Origin: Streptomyces albidus (ex Kaewkla and Franco 2022)
GTDB lineage: Bacteria; Actinomycetota; Actinomycetes; Streptomycetales; Streptomycetaceae
Assembly: GCF_013870515.1 (NCBI RefSeq)
Contig: NZ_JACBXA010000021.1
Span: forward strand, 1-45,411
Length of the DNA stretch: 45,411 nucleotides
Direction: 5' to 3'
Numbering within the stretch: the first letter of the stretch is position 1; each line of letters starts with the position of its first letter. The notes beneath the pieces are model-generated. The model had not been told where the DNA came from. It worked only from the letters and a program-made list of their open reading frames with translations, and searched no databases. Of this stretch, positions 1-8,321 are shown in pieces. A program made the translations under genes and the position numbers.

Positions 1-49
1 GGATTGACGAAAAGAGTGATCTCGCTGGTCACGCGCGGACCCTACAACG

Positions 50-1021
50 TCAGGTCGCGTCCCCGTAACCGTCGCGCCCCGACGGTCCGAGCTCGCCCTT
101 GCCTTCGGGCTCCCCGTCCGTCAGCGAACGCTGGGCCGGTACGGTCTCGGCGTCGTCGAGGGCGTCGGGGGTGTCGATCTCGGACGCCTCGTCGTCGTCG
201 ATGCCCGCATAGGGATCGTTCCGGCTTCGGCGTCGGTCGTTGAAGAGGCAGATGCCCACGGCCCCGAAGTAGAGCAGGACGATCGGCGCGGCCAGCGCGG
301 TCATCGTCAGCGGGTCACCGGTCGGGGTGGCGACGGCGGAGAAGATCGTGATGCAGAGCACCATGATCCGCCACCAGCCGAGCAGTTGGCGCCCCCCGAG
401 GACGCCGGTGAGGTTGAGGAGGACCAGCAGCAGCGGCAGTTCGAAGGCGAGCCCGAAGACGATCACGAGCCGGGTGACGATGTCGAGGAAGTCGTCCAGC
501 GGGATCAGGTTGCCGGTGCCGTCCGGGCTGAAGTCGAGCAGCGTCGCGGCCGCCTTCGGCAGGATCAGGTACGCGAGGTATGCGCCGCCGAGGAAGAGCG
601 GGACGCCCGCCCCGACGAAGGCCCGCGCGTAGCGCTTCTCGTGCCTGTGCAGCCCGGGAGCGAGGAATCCCCAGAGCTGGTGGAGCCACACGGGGGACGC
701 TGCGACCACACCGACCGTGAGGGCGACCTTGAGCATGATCGTGAACGGCGCGATCAGGCCGTTGATGGTGATCTCGGCACAGGTCTCGCCGTCCTGGGCG
801 GCACGCCCGAACCCCTCGGTGCAGCCAACGGACTCGCGCACCGGGTCGGTGAGGAAGCCGGCGATGGGCTTGTAGTAGATCATCGCCACGACGGTGACGA
901 CGAGAATCGCCAGCACCGCCTTCATGAGCCGGTTGCGCAGCTCCCGCAGATGCTCCGCGAGGGGCATCCGCCCCTCGGGATCCTTCTCCCTCTTGCCCTC
1001 ATTACGGGCTGACTTGAGCAA
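50..1021 (-). CDS. tatC: Sec-independent protein translocase subunit TatC
   Basis: TatC is the twin-arginine signal receptor of the Tat pathway, which exports folded proteins across the plasma membrane. The 323-residue product has the typical N-terminal cytosolic helix (MPLAEHLRELRNRL, about residues 19-32) followed by six hydrophobic segments. The C-terminal tail of about 60 residues is acidic and Arg-rich, common in actinobacterial TatC and not needed for recognition. The start is a TTG with GAGGA upstream; ATG codon 19 is a weaker alternative. tatA lies 77 bases upstream on the same strand, so the two are probably cotranscribed. The family assignment is very secure; the exact start is less so. 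Confidence 0.95.
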   Translation of the reverse strand: MLKSARNEGKREKDPEGRMPLAEHLRELRNRLMKAVLAILVVTVVAMIYYKPIAGFLTDPVRESVGCTEGFGRAAQDGETCAEITINGLIAPFTIMLKVALTVGVVAASPVWLHQLWGFLAPGLHRHEKRYARAFVGAGVPLFLGGAYLAYLILPKAAATLLDFSPDGTGNLIPLDDFLDIVTRLVIVFGLAFELPLLLVLLNLTGVLGGRQLLGWWRIMVLCITIFSAVATPTGDPLTMTALAAPIVLLYFGAVGICLFNDRRRSRNDPYAGIDDDEASEIDTPDALDDAETVPAQRSLTDGEPEGKGELGPSGRDGYGDAT

Positions 1022-1098
1022 CCCACGTCCTCATTGTCTGAAGTGTCGGAATTGCACATTCGCCGGACAGGCAGGATGTGCCGGAGTCAGGCGGCAGT

Positions 1099-1383
1099 TC
1101 AGGACTGCTTCTGCTGATTGGTCGGCTCGGAGACGGGGCGCGAGCTGGCGACGTCCCCAGGTGAGGCCTGGATGGTGCGCGGGGCCTGCTGGGTGGAGTC
1201 GGCAGAGGTCCCGGCGTCGTTGTCGTCGCCGCCGTCCTTCTTCATCTGCTTGGCTTCGCTCTTGAGGATGCGGGCGGACTTGCCCAGCGAACGAGCCATG
1301 TCCGGAAGCTTCTTGGCGCCGAACAGCAGCAGGATGACCAGGACGATCAGAACGATCTCCAGGGGCTTCAAATTGCCGATCAT
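1099..1383 (-). CDS. tatA: Sec-independent protein translocase subunit TatA
   Basis: TatA forms the pore-like assembly of the Tat export machine with TatC. The 94-residue product begins with a short N-terminus and one membrane helix (LEIVLIVLVILLLFGAKKLP, about residues 8-27). That helix ends in the conserved FG-x-KKLP hinge, followed by an amphipathic helix (DMARSLGKSARILKSEAKQM) and a polar Gln/Ser/Asp-rich tail. Length and layout are normal for TatA/E rather than TatB. AAGG precedes the ATG by about nine bases. Directly upstream of tatC, it completes a minimal tatAC unit; no tatB is present here. Confidence 0.95.
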   Translation of the reverse strand: MIGNLKPLEIVLIVLVILLLFGAKKLPDMARSLGKSARILKSEAKQMKKDGGDDNDAGTSADSTQQAPRTIQASPGDVASSRPVSEPTNQQKQS

Positions 1384-1608
1384 GTGCCACTACCTTCTCG
1401 CCGGGGCCGGCGTGTGTGCTTGCCTGCCGTGTGAATCGGACGGGCTGCGTCAAGCGAGTACTGCCAGCGATCGTAACCCTGAGGAGTGAACGAGGGGCAA
1501 TGCCCGTACCCACTCGGGGTTGCGGTCGCCTTTCACCGACGACGCGGCACTCTGCAGCTTACCGTCCATAGGTACGGGCCAGGCAGTGCGCGTAGGCACC
1601 GCCCCCCG

Positions 1609-1863
1609 TCACGGCCGGACCCGGCCGGAAGCCCGTCCCTTCGCGTGCTCAGCGGCCTCGCCCGCACCTCCAGTCGCACCGGCCCGCCCGGCGAGCGGCA
1701 CCGCGGCCCGCTCCAGGTCCTCGGCGGCACGGGTGATCCGCTCGGAGCTGTCCCCCACGGCCCGGGTGAAACGGCGCACTTCCACACCGACCCGGACGGC
1801 CAGCACACCGAGCACGGCGATTCCGCAGAAGGCGAGTGCGAGATAGAACATGGGCCAGAGCAT
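1609..1863 (-). CDS. Small single-pass membrane protein of unknown function
   Basis: I do not recognise a characterised family. The 84-residue product has one strong N-terminal membrane helix (about residues 4-24) and then a short amphipathic, Arg/Glu-rich helix (VRRFTRAVGDSSERITRAAE). It ends in a Gly/Ala-rich basic tail. This layout resembles small DUF948-like envelope proteins, with the helix in the membrane and the rest probably cytosolic. It lies between pafC and tatA on the same strand, 79 bases after pafC, so it may be read through from the pafBC transcript. Coding is supported by codon use and position; the function is open. Confidence 0.65.
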   Translation of the reverse strand: MLWPMFYLALAFCGIAVLGVLAVRVGVEVRRFTRAVGDSSERITRAAEDLERAAVPLAGRAGATGGAGEAAEHAKGRASGRVRP

Positions 1864-1902
1864 GCGCGAAGCCTAGTGGCTCACGGCGAAGCGGAGTCCG
1901 CG

Positions 1903-1918
1903 CCTCCTTCGCAGGAGG
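1903..1918 (-). terminator. Small hairpin after pafC
   Basis: CCTCCT-TCGC-AGGAGG forms a six-pair stem with a four-base loop 25 bases beyond the pafC stop. The right half is repeated directly afterwards (CCTTCGCAGGAGG at 1919-1931). No T-run follows, as is usual in Streptomyces. It is weak for a terminator and may only attenuate read-through into the small membrane protein gene. Confidence 0.35.
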
Positions 1919-1942
1919 CCTTCGCAGGAGGCCGCACCCGGC

Positions 1943-2905
1943 TCACTCCCCGTACGCCGCCAGCGCCAGCCGGGCCGCTTCCTTCGCGTTCTCAGCCAGC
2001 TCACGGGGTGCCACGATCCGGCCGTCGCGGCCCAGCCGCAGAGCCAGCCGGCGCAGCGAAGCCGGGTCGGGGGTGCGCAGGGTGACGCGCAGACCGCCGT
2101 CGGGCAGCTCCTCCGCGCTGTCGTACGGGTAGTACTCGGCGACCCAGCGCCCTCCCGGACCGACCTCGATGACGACCTCGGGGTCCTCCGCGGCGGGCTG
2201 GACCAGACCCTCGCTCAGATCGCGCAGCTCCACCGGCGGCGGATCGGCCGGCTCGTCCAGCAGCTTGATCTCCGCGACCCGGTCCAGCCGGAAGGTGCGG
2301 CGGGCCTCGGAGAGCCGGCACCACCCCTCCAGGTAGGTGTGGCCGACGGCGAAGAGACGGATGGGGTCGACCTCGCGTTCGGTCAGCTCGTCGCGTGCCG
2401 GTGAGTAGTAGCGCAGCCAGAGCCTGCGCCGCTCCGCGATGGCGCGGTCCACGTCGGCGAAGACCCCGCCCTCCGACTCGAAGGTGACCGACAGCCTGGA
2501 GCTTGCTCCCGCGCTCTCCCCCGCCGCGGCCTCCAGCTTGGCGGTGGCGCGCTGCAACGCGTCACGGTCGCTCTCCCGCAGCCCCGGCAGGGTGGCGACC
2601 GCGCGGGCGGCCACGAGCAGGGCCGTCGCCTCGTCGGAGGCGAGGCGCAGCGGCTGCGCCGTGTCGCTGCCTAGGGCGTCGGCGTTGCGCCACCAGATGC
2701 GCTCGCCGTCCGTGTCGATCTCCAGCAGGTCGCCGCCGCGGAAGCTGGTGCCGCACATCGGCAGCACGTCCAGATCGGAGATCAACTCGTCGGCCGTGAT
2801 GCCGAATGCGCGCGCCACGTCGTCGATGCGGGCGCCGGGCCGGTCGCGGAGATAGGTCACCAGCGACAGCATCCTGCGGGTCTGGTCGATGGCGTTCGAT
2901 GCCAC
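1943..2905 (-). CDS. pafC: WYL-domain transcriptional regulator PafC
   Basis: PafC is the partner of PafB. In mycobacteria the two form a heterodimeric activator of the LexA-independent DNA-damage response, and the WYL domains are thought to sense single-stranded nucleic acid. This 320-residue protein has an N-terminal winged-helix region (MLSLVTYLRDRPGARIDDVA). A central WYL domain follows (about residues 150-225, with RRRLWLRYYSP and FAVGHTYLEGWCRLSEARRTFRLDRV), then a WYL C-terminal extension. The start is GTG with GGGGAG seven bases upstream. pafB ends 14 bases upstream, so the two are cotranscribed. The same order (pafB, pafC, tatA, tatC) is known from mycobacteria. Confidence 0.93.
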   Translation of the reverse strand: MASNAIDQTRRMLSLVTYLRDRPGARIDDVARAFGITADELISDLDVLPMCGTSFRGGDLLEIDTDGERIWWRNADALGSDTAQPLRLASDEATALLVAARAVATLPGLRESDRDALQRATAKLEAAAGESAGASSRLSVTFESEGGVFADVDRAIAERRRLWLRYYSPARDELTEREVDPIRLFAVGHTYLEGWCRLSEARRTFRLDRVAEIKLLDEPADPPPVELRDLSEGLVQPAAEDPEVVIEVGPGGRWVAEYYPYDSAEELPDGGLRVTLRTPDPASLRRLALRLGRDGRIVAPRELAENAKEAARLALAAYGE

Positions 2906-2919
2906 TTCTGCGCTCCCCC

Positions 2920-3894
2920 TCAGCCTTTGGCGACGGCGCGCAGCCGGTCCACCACTTCGGCCCTCAACTCGGCCGGTTCCAGCACGATCACGTCCGGCCC
3001 GAACTCCACGAGCCAGGCGTCGAGCCCGTGTCCGTACGGGATCTCCAACTCCGCCCAGCCGTCGGCCAGTTCCCGCACCTGCGTCGCCCTCGCCCGCAGC
3101 GGATAGCCGGAGCCGGGACGCAGGCGGATGCGCGCGGTGCGGGACGCGCTCTCACCGGCCCAGCGCTCGACGGTCTCCCGCACGGTGACCTGGTCCGGCA
3201 CGGGCGCGGTGAAGGCCGTCGCGCGGGACCGTACGGGGCCGGTGATGCGGGAGATGCGGAAGACGCGCTCGGCCTGCCGGTCCCTGTCGAAGCCCGCGAG
3301 GTACCAGTGACCGCGCCAGCACTCCAGCGTCCAGGGCTCGACCTGACGGCGTTCTGGGCGGGCCGCGTTGGACTTGCGGTAGTCGAAGACGACGGGCCGG
3401 CGGTCGCGGCAGGCGAGCATCAGCGGCTCGAACGCGGCCTCGCGGGCGGGGATATGGGGCTCCAGCGTGCTGTGCGGGATCGCGGGCCCGTGGCCCTCCC
3501 CGTCCCCGTCGTACTGCGGCATCCCACCCGCCGCGTGAAGCTTCTGCAGGGCGCCGCTGGCCGCACCGGCGAGACGGGCCTGCTGCCACACGCGTGCGGC
3601 CAGGCCCAGCGCTGTGGCTTCCTCGGCGTCGAGGGCGATGGGCGGCAGCCTGTTGCTGTCGTGCTGGGCCCGGTACCCCACATCGCCGTCCAGGCCCTCC
3701 ACCGTGTCGATGACGAGGCCGAGTTCGCGCAGATCGTCCTTGTCGCGCTCGAACATCCTGTTGAAGGACTCGTCGTTGCCCGCCTCCAGGTACGCCTCGA
3801 TCGACGTACGCAGCTCACGCTTGGTCAGCGGGCGCCGGGTCCCGAGCAGGCACAGCGCCAGGTTCATCAGCCGCTCGGCCTTGGCAATCGCCAT
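2920..3894 (-). CDS. pafB: WYL-domain transcriptional regulator PafB
   Basis: PafB pairs with PafC as a DNA-damage-responsive transcription activator linked to the Pup ligase operon. The 324-residue protein opens with a winged helix-turn-helix (AERLMNLALCLLGTRRPLTK, then SFNRMFERDKDDLRELG, residues about 5-55). It then has a WYL domain (DRRPVVFDYRKSNAARPERR ... EPWTLECWRGHWYLAGFDRD) and a C-terminal WYL extension. The ATG at 3894 is preferred over the in-frame codon 34 residues earlier because GAGGGAG lies five bases upstream and the extra residues do not look like protein. It is paralogous to PafC. Confidence 0.93.
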   Translation of the reverse strand: MAIAKAERLMNLALCLLGTRRPLTKRELRTSIEAYLEAGNDESFNRMFERDKDDLRELGLVIDTVEGLDGDVGYRAQHDSNRLPPIALDAEEATALGLAARVWQQARLAGAASGALQKLHAAGGMPQYDGDGEGHGPAIPHSTLEPHIPAREAAFEPLMLACRDRRPVVFDYRKSNAARPERRQVEPWTLECWRGHWYLAGFDRDRQAERVFRISRITGPVRSRATAFTAPVPDQVTVRETVERWAGESASRTARIRLRPGSGYPLRARATQVRELADGWAELEIPYGHGLDAWLVEFGPDVIVLEPAELRAEVVDRLRAVAKG

Positions 3895-3981
3895 GGGCTC
3901 CCTCGTGCCTCTCTCGTACTGCTCTGTGCTCTTCTGAGCACTCGACGGTACCGCTCGTCGGCTGCCCGGCCAAAGCAAAGA

Positions 3982-4012
3982 CCGAGGACCCCGCACGGGG
4001 CGGGGTCCTCGG
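3982..4012 (-). terminator. Terminator after the cytosolic FKBP gene
   Basis: CCGAGGACCCCG and CGGGGTCCTCGG form a perfect 12-pair stem with a 7-base loop, 21 bases past the FKBP stop codon at 4033. It separates the FKBP gene from pafB, which implies that pafBC has its own promoter in 3895-3981. Confidence 0.8.
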
Positions 4013-4032
4013 GAGCTGCGCGGCCGGTCCGG

Positions 4033-4407
4033 TCAGACGGAGACCAGGTCGCAGACGAAGATCAACGTCTCGTTCGGCTTGATACGGCCGCCGCCCGCAC
4101 CCTGCTCTCCGTACGCGAGGTGGGACGGGATGGTCAGCCGACGGCGACCGCCGACCTTCATACCCTGCACGCCACGGTCCCAGCCGGGGATGACCTGACC
4201 GGCACCGAGCTGGAACTGCAGCGGCTTGCCGCGGTTCCAGCTGGCGTCGAACTCCTCGCCGCTGGAGAAGGAGACGCCCACGTAGTGGACGGAGACGTTG
4301 TCGCCGGCCTTGGCCTCGGGACCGTCGCCCTCCCAGAGATCCACGATCTCCAGGTCGGCAGGCGGCGCGCCCTCGGGAAAGTCGACCTCGGGCTTGTCGA
4401 TGCTCAC
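4033..4407 (-). CDS. FKBP-type peptidyl-prolyl cis-trans isomerase (cytosolic)
   Basis: This enzyme catalyses cis-trans isomerisation of prolyl bonds, aiding protein folding. The 124-residue product is a single FKBP domain with no signal peptide. It has the characteristic strand VSVHYVGVSFSSGEEFDASW, the segment FQLGAGQVIPGWDRGVQGMKVGGRRRLTIP, the flap residues LAYGEQGAG and the closing strand LIFVCDLVSV. The aromatic active-site positions (Y42, F53, W75-region, Y99) are retained. It sits 62 bases downstream of the two-domain FKBP lipoprotein gene in the same direction, so a cytosolic and an exported isomerase are probably made together. The location between pafA and pafBC may be incidental; no direct link to pupylation can be shown. 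Confidence 0.93.
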   Translation of the reverse strand: MSIDKPEVDFPEGAPPADLEIVDLWEGDGPEAKAGDNVSVHYVGVSFSSGEEFDASWNRGKPLQFQLGAGQVIPGWDRGVQGMKVGGRRRLTIPSHLAYGEQGAGGGRIKPNETLIFVCDLVSV

Positions 4408-4469
4408 GAAATGGCTCCTACCAACGAATCATTCGGACAACCGCGCCAGTGTTTCACGCCTGGCGGTGC

Positions 4470-5384
4470 TCAGTTCACGCTCAGCACGTCGACCGAGAAG
4501 ACGACCCCGGACTTGAACTGCTTGCGCTGCTGCTTGGGGAACTCGTCCTTGGGCACGGAGATCACCACGCGGCTGCCGGCCTTCTTGCCCTCCAGCGCCT
4601 CGGCCCAGCCGGGGATCTTGGAGACCGGGATCTCCTGCGGACCGCCCTGCCGCCATGTGTCGTCCAGCTGCTTGCCGTCCTTCCACATCTTGGCCGTGAA
4701 GTTGGTCAGAATCGTGCTCTTCTTGGTGATCTTCTTGCCGTCGCCCTTGACCACGGTCTCGTCGAGGAGCTCGTCCGGCGCCTCCTCGACACCCTTGGGC
4801 ATCGTGATCGTCGGCCCCTTGCTCTTCAGGACCTCGCTGCTGACCTCGGGAAGAGCCGGGTTGTGGTCGCCCTTCACCGGCTCGCCGTCGATCTTGTTCG
4901 GCATGATCTTCTCGAGATCGACGACGAAGACGAGGCTGGCGTTGGCCGGGATCTGCGGGGGCTGACCCTGCTTGCCGTAACCCTTCGCCGGCGGCACCAC
5001 CATCTCGACGCGGCTGCCGACCTTCTTGCCGACCAGGGCCTCGTCCCAGCCCTTGATGACCTTGCCGGTGCCGATCTGGAAGGTGGCGGCCTGCCCGCGC
5101 TTCCAGCTGCTGTCGAACTCCTTGCCCTTCCACAGCTGGCCCAGGTAGTTCGCGTTGAGCGAGTCGCCCTTCTTGACCTTCTGCCCGTCGCCCTCCTTGA
5201 GGACCTTGACCTTCAGCTGCTTGGGCGGCTTGCCCTCGCCCTTGGCCACCTTGGGCTTCTTGTCCGTGGCGCCGGTGACCTTCGGGAGGGCTCCGTTCTT
5301 CGACTCGGAGCCGTCGTCGCTGCCGCAGGCGGCGACGGAGACGGCCAGCACGGGTACGGCCAGCGCCGCAGCGAAGCGACGCAC
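4470..5384 (-). CDS. Lipoprotein with two FKBP-like domains
   Basis: This is an exported, lipid-anchored prolyl isomerase, probably an extracytoplasmic folding factor. The 304-residue precursor has a signal sequence (MRRFAAALAVPVLAVSVAAC) whose Cys20 is the predicted lipidation site. A Lys-rich linker follows, then a first complete FKBP domain (roughly 55-155, with LNANYLGQLWKGKEFDSSWK, IKGWDEALVGKKVGSRVEMV and SLVFVVDLEKI). A second, diverged FKBP-like domain (roughly 175-304) has IPGWAEALEGKKAGSRVVIS but fewer active-site aromatics. The GTG start at 5384 is chosen because AGGAAG lies six bases upstream and gives a compact signal peptide; an ATG 16 codons earlier is possible. The second domain may be structural rather than catalytic. 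Confidence 0.9.
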   Translation of the reverse strand: MRRFAAALAVPVLAVSVAACGSDDGSESKNGALPKVTGATDKKPKVAKGEGKPPKQLKVKVLKEGDGQKVKKGDSLNANYLGQLWKGKEFDSSWKRGQAATFQIGTGKVIKGWDEALVGKKVGSRVEMVVPPAKGYGKQGQPPQIPANASLVFVVDLEKIMPNKIDGEPVKGDHNPALPEVSSEVLKSKGPTITMPKGVEEAPDELLDETVVKGDGKKITKKSTILTNFTAKMWKDGKQLDDTWRQGGPQEIPVSKIPGWAEALEGKKAGSRVVISVPKDEFPKQQRKQFKSGVVFSVDVLSVN

Positions 5385-5458
5385 GTAGGGCTTCCTGGGG
5401 TGGGGGGTTGTTCCCCCGGGAGTCTGCAGCATGTGTCCAACTCGCGGTGTAGGGATGT

Positions 5459-5493
5459 CCGGGCGGTCGGGGCAACCCTACGACCCCGCCCGG
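5459..5493 (-). terminator. Hairpin after pafA
   Basis: CCGGGCGG-TC-GGGG pairs with CCCCGCCCGG across an 11-base loop with a two-base bulge. It lies 26 bases beyond the pafA stop and 75 bases before the FKBP lipoprotein start, so it probably ends or attenuates the pafA transcript. Confidence 0.5.
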
Positions 5494-5518
5494 CCATCCC
5501 CGCCACCGCCGACACGTC

Positions 5519-6880
5519 TCACATCCCCGCGATGAGTTTCTCCACTCGCTCGTCGACCGACCGGAAGGGGTCCTTGCACAACACGGTGCGCTGCGCCTGG
5601 TCGTTGAGCTTGAGGTGGACCCAGTCGACGGTGAAGTCCCGCCGCTGCTCCTGGGCCCGCCTGATGAAGTCCCCGCGAAGCCGGGCCCGAGTGGTCTGCG
5701 GCGGCACCGACTTGCCCTCGAAAATCTTGAGATCGTTGCAGATACGGGCCGCTTGACCGTTCCGCTCCAGCAGGTAGTACAACCCGCGGCGGCGGTGGAT
5801 GTCGTGGTACGCGAGATCTATCTGCGCGACCCGGGGGTGGGACATCGTGATGTTGTTCTTGTTCCGGTAGCGCTCGATCAACTGGTACTTCATGACCCAG
5901 TCGATCTCCGTGTTGATCTTGTCGAGCTCCTCGGTGCGGATCGCGTCCAGCGCACGGCCCCACAGCTCCAGAACGCGCTCGACCCTGCCCGTACGGATAC
6001 CGCGGCGCTCGCAGAAGTCCAGCGCCTTCTCGTAGTACTCCTGCTGGACTTCGAGGGCGGACGCCTCGCGGCCGCTCGCCAGGCGCACCTTCCGCTGCCC
6101 CGTGATGTCGTGGCTGACCTCGCGGATGGCCCGGATCGGGTTCTCCAGGGTCAGGTCGCGCATGACCGTGCCGGCCTCGATCATGCGCAGCACGAGGTCG
6201 GTGGCCCCGACCTTGAGCAGCATGGTCGTCTCCGACATGTTCGAGTCGCCGACGATGACGTGCAGACGGCGGTAGCGCTCGGCGTCTGCGTGCGGTTCGT
6301 CGCGGGTGTTGATGATCGGGCGGGAACGCGTCGTCGCGGAGCTGACGCCCTCCCAGATGTGCTCGGCACGCTGGCTGACGCAGAAGACGGCACCGCGCGG
6401 CGTCTGCAGCACCTTGCCCGCGCCGCACACGAGTTGGCGGGTGACGAGGAAGGGGATGAGCACGTCCGCGAGACGTGAGAACTCCCCGTGCCGCGCCACG
6501 AGATAGTTCTCGTGGCAGCCGTAGGAGTTGCCCGCCGAATCGGTGTTGTTCTTGAAGAGGTAGACGTCGCCTGCGATTCCTTCCTCGTGCAGGCGGCGTT
6601 CGGCGTCGACGAGGAGGCCCTCGAGGATGCGCTCGCCCGCCTTGTCGTGGGTGACCAGCTCGGTCACGTTGTCGCACTCGGGTGTCGCGTATTCGGGGTG
6701 CGAGCCCACGTCCAGGTAGAGGCGGGCCCCGTTGCGCAGAAAGACGTTGCTGCTGCGGCCCCATGACACGACACGGCGGAAGAGGTACCGCGCCACTTCG
6801 TCGGGGGACAGGCGTCGCTGTCCCCGAAACGTACACGTGACGCCGTACTCGTTCTCAAGCCCGAAGATTCGGCGGTCCAT
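5519..6880 (-). CDS. pafA: Proteasome accessory factor PafA, Pup-protein ligase
   Basis: PafA uses ATP to phosphorylate the C-terminal glutamate of Pup and joins it to substrate lysines. The 453-residue protein is the usual length. It has the glutamine-synthetase-like fold signature GLENEYGVT with catalytic Glu9, and [14 protein letters not shown] with Asp57 as the presumed base. Downstream are [25 protein letters not shown] and NTRDEPHAD, shared with Dop. The C-terminal small domain ([20 protein letters not shown]) matches the Pup-binding family. The ATG has no convincing Shine-Dalgarno; a TAATGT box ends six bases upstream, so a leaderless mRNA is likely. The MFS gene ends nine bases upstream on the same strand. 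Confidence 0.97.
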   Translation of the reverse strand: MDRRIFGLENEYGVTCTFRGQRRLSPDEVARYLFRRVVSWGRSSNVFLRNGARLYLDVGSHPEYATPECDNVTELVTHDKAGERILEGLLVDAERRLHEEGIAGDVYLFKNNTDSAGNSYGCHENYLVARHGEFSRLADVLIPFLVTRQLVCGAGKVLQTPRGAVFCVSQRAEHIWEGVSSATTRSRPIINTRDEPHADAERYRRLHVIVGDSNMSETTMLLKVGATDLVLRMIEAGTVMRDLTLENPIRAIREVSHDITGQRKVRLASGREASALEVQQEYYEKALDFCERRGIRTGRVERVLELWGRALDAIRTEELDKINTEIDWVMKYQLIERYRNKNNITMSHPRVAQIDLAYHDIHRRRGLYYLLERNGQAARICNDLKIFEGKSVPPQTTRARLRGDFIRRAQEQRRDFTVDWVHLKLNDQAQRTVLCKDPFRSVDERVEKLIAGM

Positions 6881-6886
6881 GACTGA

Positions 6887-6892
6887 ACATTA
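6887..6892 (-). promoter_or_regulatory. Candidate -10 box for leaderless pafA
   Basis: On the minus strand TAATGT lies exactly six bases before the pafA ATG, so the expected transcription start coincides with the start codon. The first three bases are also the TAA stop of the MFS gene. A weak TTTCAG occurs 16 bases upstream. This would let pafA be expressed independently of the MFS gene. Confidence 0.5.
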
Positions 6893-8197
6893 CGCCTGAC
6901 GGCCTGTTCTGAAACCGGGTTCGGGGGCAGCATTGCGATCATTTTCCGCCCCCGCCACCGGCGCTGACGCGTGGCCAGGACCTGCGGCAAGTCCGACGAC
7001 GGGAGCCGCGCCGGAACCGGGAGGGGTCACCGACAGGGCGCGCGCCGTCAGCAGCAGCACCACGAGCGCCGCGACGCCCCCGACACCCGCGACCCCGAAC
7101 CCCGCGGAGGCACCGCCCCACTCGATGACCGGGCCCACGACGGCCGTACCCCCAGCCGCGCCCACCCCGAAGGTGGTGACGAGCCAGGAGAAGGCCTCCG
7201 TGACGGTGCCGGAGGGAGCGTGCCGGTCCACCACCACGAAGGCACACGCCAGGGCCGGGGCGAGGAAGACGCCGGCGACGCCCGCCAGCGCCGTCATCGA
7301 GACCACGCCGGGCACCAGGGCCAGCGGAAGGTAGCCGACGGCAAGAGCGAGAACCAGCCATACGAGTCGCCGCTCCGGCACCCCCGGCCAGTGCCGCGCT
7401 CCGTAGACGACTCCGCCGAGGAGAGCACCGAAGCCCAGCGCCGAGAGGAGATAGCTGGAGATGAGGGCGTCACCGTAGCCGTCGGCGTAGCTGACGGCGG
7501 CGACCGCGATGGAGCCGAGCGCCAGACCGACGAAGAAGAAGGAACCCAGCAGTGCGAGCAGCCCCGAGGAGCGCAGCGCGCCCAGCCAGTGCGCCTCGCG
7601 CGGCGCCGAGCGCCAGGCGCGGGACGGCGGCGAGACCAGGACCGAGGCCGCACCGAGCACGCCGAGAATGTTGATGACCAGGAGCCCGGCGGCCTCGTTC
7701 CAGTAGGCGACGAACAAGGTCAGCAGCAGCGGCCCCACGGCGAACATGACTTCCTGGGCCACCGCGTCCAGCGCGTACGCCCTGTGCACCTTGTCGGGCC
7801 CCTTGAGGACGCCGGGCCACAGCGCCCGCAGACCGCCCTCCAGCGGGGGCGTGGCCAGACCGGCGACCAGCACGGCGAGAGCAGCCATGGGGACGGGATC
7901 GATCCCGACCACCGCGAACAGCGCCATGCCCAGGCCCGAGAGCAGTGCGGCGGGGAACATCACGCGCGGCTGACCGTGGAGGTCGACGAGCCGCCCCAGG
8001 AGCGGCTGCCCCACAGCTGTCGCGAGCCCGTACACGGCGGACAGGGCGCCCGCGAGGGTGTAGCCACCGCCCTCGGCGCGGGTGAAGAGCACGATCGCCA
8101 GCGGGCCCGTGGCGTTGGGAAGCCGTCCGATCAGCGTGCCCACGAGCAGCCGCATCGCGTGCCGGGCGCGCAGCAGTTCGGCATAGCCCGTAGCCAT
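6890..8197 (-). CDS. Major facilitator superfamily transporter
   Basis: This is a predicted 435-residue inner-membrane transporter with about twelve hydrophobic helices. It carries the MFS loop 2-3 signature in the form GLATAVGQPLLGRLVDLHGQPR. The substrate is unknown; proton-driven drug or sugar efflux would be typical. The ATG at 8197 is selected because GGAGAGGAG lies seven bases upstream and residues before it are not protein-like. It is transcribed divergently from a LacI-family regulator and placed directly upstream of pafA with a nine-base gap, so read-through into pafA is possible. The C-terminal part is Gly/Ala-rich. The regulator next door is the most likely controller. Confidence 0.85.
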   Translation of the reverse strand: MATGYAELLRARHAMRLLVGTLIGRLPNATGPLAIVLFTRAEGGGYTLAGALSAVYGLATAVGQPLLGRLVDLHGQPRVMFPAALLSGLGMALFAVVGIDPVPMAALAVLVAGLATPPLEGGLRALWPGVLKGPDKVHRAYALDAVAQEVMFAVGPLLLTLFVAYWNEAAGLLVINILGVLGAASVLVSPPSRAWRSAPREAHWLGALRSSGLLALLGSFFFVGLALGSIAVAAVSYADGYGDALISSYLLSALGFGALLGGVVYGARHWPGVPERRLVWLVLALAVGYLPLALVPGVVSMTALAGVAGVFLAPALACAFVVVDRHAPSGTVTEAFSWLVTTFGVGAAGGTAVVGPVIEWGGASAGFGVAGVGGVAALVVLLLTARALSVTPPGSGAAPVVGLAAGPGHASAPVAGAENDRNAAPEPGFRTGRQA

Positions 8198-8231
8198 CAC
8201 TCGGCTCCTCTCCGCGCCGCAAGGACACGTT

Positions 8232-8259
8232 GTACGTATAACCTCGACGTCATACGTAC
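8232..8259. promoter_or_regulatory. Inverted repeat between MFS and LacI genes
   Basis: GTACGTAT and ATACGTAC are perfect inverted 8-mers separated by 12 bases, so each half contains the palindrome TACGTA spaced two helical turns apart. It lies 34 bases from the MFS start and 62 bases from the regulator start. It is the best operator candidate for the divergent pair. Confidence 0.55.
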
Positions 8260-8321
8260 CATGTCGCTGACCCACGGTCCACCCCGGGCACGATGTGCGA
8301 CGGGCGGAAGGAGCGGTACGG

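Noticed and set aside
1..49. TAGGGT on the minus strand (39-44) after tatC
   Set aside because: It could be a promoter for a gene outside the window, but nothing downstream is visible to support it.
1384..1608. TTGACG-like box (minus strand, 1446-1451) upstream of tatA
   Set aside because: No -10 box at a suitable distance could be found, so no promoter is called.
2806..4965. 719-codon plus-strand open frame opposite pafB and the FKBP genes
   Set aside because: It is a shadow of well-supported minus-strand genes with clear domains.
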